Assembly: GCF_051622035.1 (NCBI RefSeq)
Contig: NC_135358.1
Coordinates: 9,961,001-10,025,000 of the forward strand
Length of the DNA stretch: 64,000 nt
Direction: 5' to 3'
Origin: Arctopsyche grandis
Taxonomy: Eukaryota; Arthropoda; Insecta; Trichoptera; Hydropsychidae
Shown here: positions 62,631-64,000 of the stretch, one piece after another
Layout: each line of letters opens with the position of its first letter
Numbering within the stretch: the first letter of the stretch is position 1
Made by a program: the position numbers and the translations under genes
Notes under the pieces: generated by a model
The model's input: the letters and a program-made list of their open reading frames with translations, nothing else
What the model was told of the DNA's origin: nothing
Databases searched by the model: none

Positions 62631-63019
62631 GGGATGCGGTGCATCCGCTCTAAAATCGCCAGACAGATTAACGGACGGCCGCTTTAAATGCAATTCTCGC
62701 CTTCTCGAATGATAGATTGCACATCAGATGACGGGTAACCTTTCGATGTGCACAAAATAAATTATTAAAATGGTAATTATAAAAATTGAGTTGGATCTTT
62801 CAGGCGAGTTTAATAAGGCAAGATTCGATAAGATAACTCGCCTGAAAGATCCAACTCAATTTTAATAATTACATCTTGCACATCAATGCACATCGAAAGG
62901 TTACCCGTCATCTGATGTGCAATCTATCATTCGAGAAAACGAGAATTACGTTTAAAGCTGCCGTTCTGTTAATCTGTCGTTCGTTCATCTGGCGATTTTA
63001 GAGCGGATGCACCAAACCC
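62631..63019. mobile_element. Fold-back element, family F1, copy 2 (full hairpin)
   Basis: The left end is gggatgcggtgcatccgctc, then taaaatcgccagacagatta. The right end is the inverse (ggcgattttagagcggatgc, accaaaccc). Inner arms also pair (gagttggatctttcaggcga with its inverse), so nearly the whole 389 bp folds on itself around a small loop. The flanking octamers cttataaa and tttataaa match at 7 of 8. Confidence 0.88.
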
Positions 63020-63049
63020 TTTATAAAGTATTGTATATTAATTGATTTG

Positions 63050-63110
63050 TATTTTGTTTTGTACAATGCTTGTGGTTCTATCCGGTTTCGCTCGGTATTT
63101 GTAATATAAA
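63050..63110 (+). repeat. Dispersed 'ccgg(c/t)ttcgctcggta' motif, copy 1
   Basis: Reads tgtggttctatccggtttcgctcggtatttg. A second copy at 63640-63700 reads ttggtgctacccggcttcgctcggtaaatg. This motif is common in arthropod repeats; the family is unassigned. Confidence 0.55.
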
Positions 63111-63278
63111 CCCAGAGAAAATTTATAATAATAGAAGTGGCTGTAGGCGTTATATTGTTGTCAAGTGAGGATTGTCCACAGACATTCGTAAATAATTTTA
63201 GCATCAGTCGTATTTGATACTTGGTGCTCGACGTATGTCCGATAGAAAACTTCTCTGTTTGTTTATATTACTCGCAAG

Positions 63279-63355
63279 ATGGGCAAGTGCATCGTTAAAA
63301 ATTGCACAATGCATTCAAAAACACACACTAAACAACATGGGATTCATTTTTATAA
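63279..63355 (+). CDS. First exon of a THAP-type zinc-finger protein (partial)
   Basis: Starts ATG and runs 77 nt to a donor (tataa/gtaaat). It encodes MGKCIVKNCTMHSKTHTKQH followed by GIHFYK. The C-x4-C spacing, the basic middle and the G-[IV]-x-F-[YH]-K ending are the N-terminal third of a THAP DNA-binding zinc finger (C2CH). The next exon, with the conserved Trp and the C/H pair, was not found and may lie beyond 64000. It could belong to a host THAP gene or to a P-element-like transposase. It sits on the strand opposite the SLC6 pair. Confidence 0.55.
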
Positions 63356-63639
63356 GTAAATTGATCTGATTGTATTCCGTGCGTTGTAGCGTAGTTATGG
63401 AGACGTACCGCGTAATATTGACAGAATTTATTTATTCGTAAATGCCCTTCTATTATTATAAAATTTCTCTGTATAAGCAGCTTAAACAAGGCTAATAGTA
63501 ATAGTAAACATTCATTTGTTTTTTTATTAAATTTATTTGAACATTTAATGACAGTCAGTCAGAAACGAATTTGACGACAGTCAATCACAATCGAATTACA
63601 CACACACAAGGAACGGTCTTTTTTTATGTGCATATGTAT

Positions 63640-63700
63640 GTACAATACTATTGGTGCTACCCGGCTTCGCTCGGTAAATGGAAATGCAGTCTAGTAGTGA
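63640..63700 (+). repeat. Dispersed 'ccggcttcgctcggta' motif, copy 2
   Basis: See 63050-63110. It lies between two further stretches, around 63500-63600 and 63730-63830, that resemble each other (tttttattaaatttatttga; agaaacgaatt). Confidence 0.55.
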
Positions 63701-64000
63701 AAATACCGTCGAACCATGAAAAAAAATCTTCATTTATTTTTTTATTAAATTTATTTGAATCGAAAAAAAAAATATTATTTAATGACCGACCATCACAAGC
63801 AGCCAATCAGAAACGAATTACAAACATCGTTTCGGTTTTTTATACATAAGAATATGGTACATATGAGACGCTATGTTTAAAAGTGGCAGAAGTCCAATTT
63901 TCAGTTCAAAAAACAATATTTCTTTGACTTAATTCACAAATTGTTATCACTTCTATTAATTAGATATGTCCAGAATCTCGACAAAGCAGAATAAACGTAT

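Overview
The window reads as nuclear DNA from an insect. It is AT-rich, with small exons, GT-AG introns, many tacata/tatgta microsatellites and abundant short DNA transposons and SINEs. The genes have clear animal orthologues, including the septate-junction MAGUK varicose, a small cuticle-type secreted protein and insect-style SLC6 transporters. I cannot place the order. Gene models were built by joining open frames at splice sites and checking that exon phases agree; for every multi-exon model offered as complete, the summed exon length is divisible by three.

Left third (1-22.6 kb), gene-dense: the 3' part of SUGCT (+), the 3' part of PPP1R11 (+), a nine-exon FBXW5 (-), TPGS2 (+, head-to-head with FBXW5) and a twelve-exon varicose/MPP2-6 type MAGUK (-, tail-to-tail with TPGS2). 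The introns carry hAT-like and Mutator-like non-autonomous elements and tRNA-derived SINEs.

Middle (22.6-29 kb), gene-poor: a compound repeat island. It holds a satellite of about 317 bp in six copies, a run of an 8-bp microsatellite, a T-rich tract, a GC-rich minisatellite of stable hairpins, and fold-back elements. The satellite unit is a mosaic of sequences found dispersed elsewhere in the window.

Right half (29-64 kb): urate oxidase (+, complete, peroxisomal SKL end), a five-exon gene of unrecognised family whose introns span 15 kb (-), a small cuticle-like secreted protein (+), a head-to-tail pair of SLC6 symporter genes (-; the second loses its 5' part at the window edge), and a lone THAP-type first exon (+). 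The 15-kb gene hosts a SINE pair, an RTE-type LINE 3' end and four TTAA-flanked inverted-repeat elements.

No operon-like or defence-like system is visible. The genes are unrelated housekeeping and tissue genes, and the unusual content is in the repeats and in the one unrecognised protein. No virus-like or LTR element was recognised.
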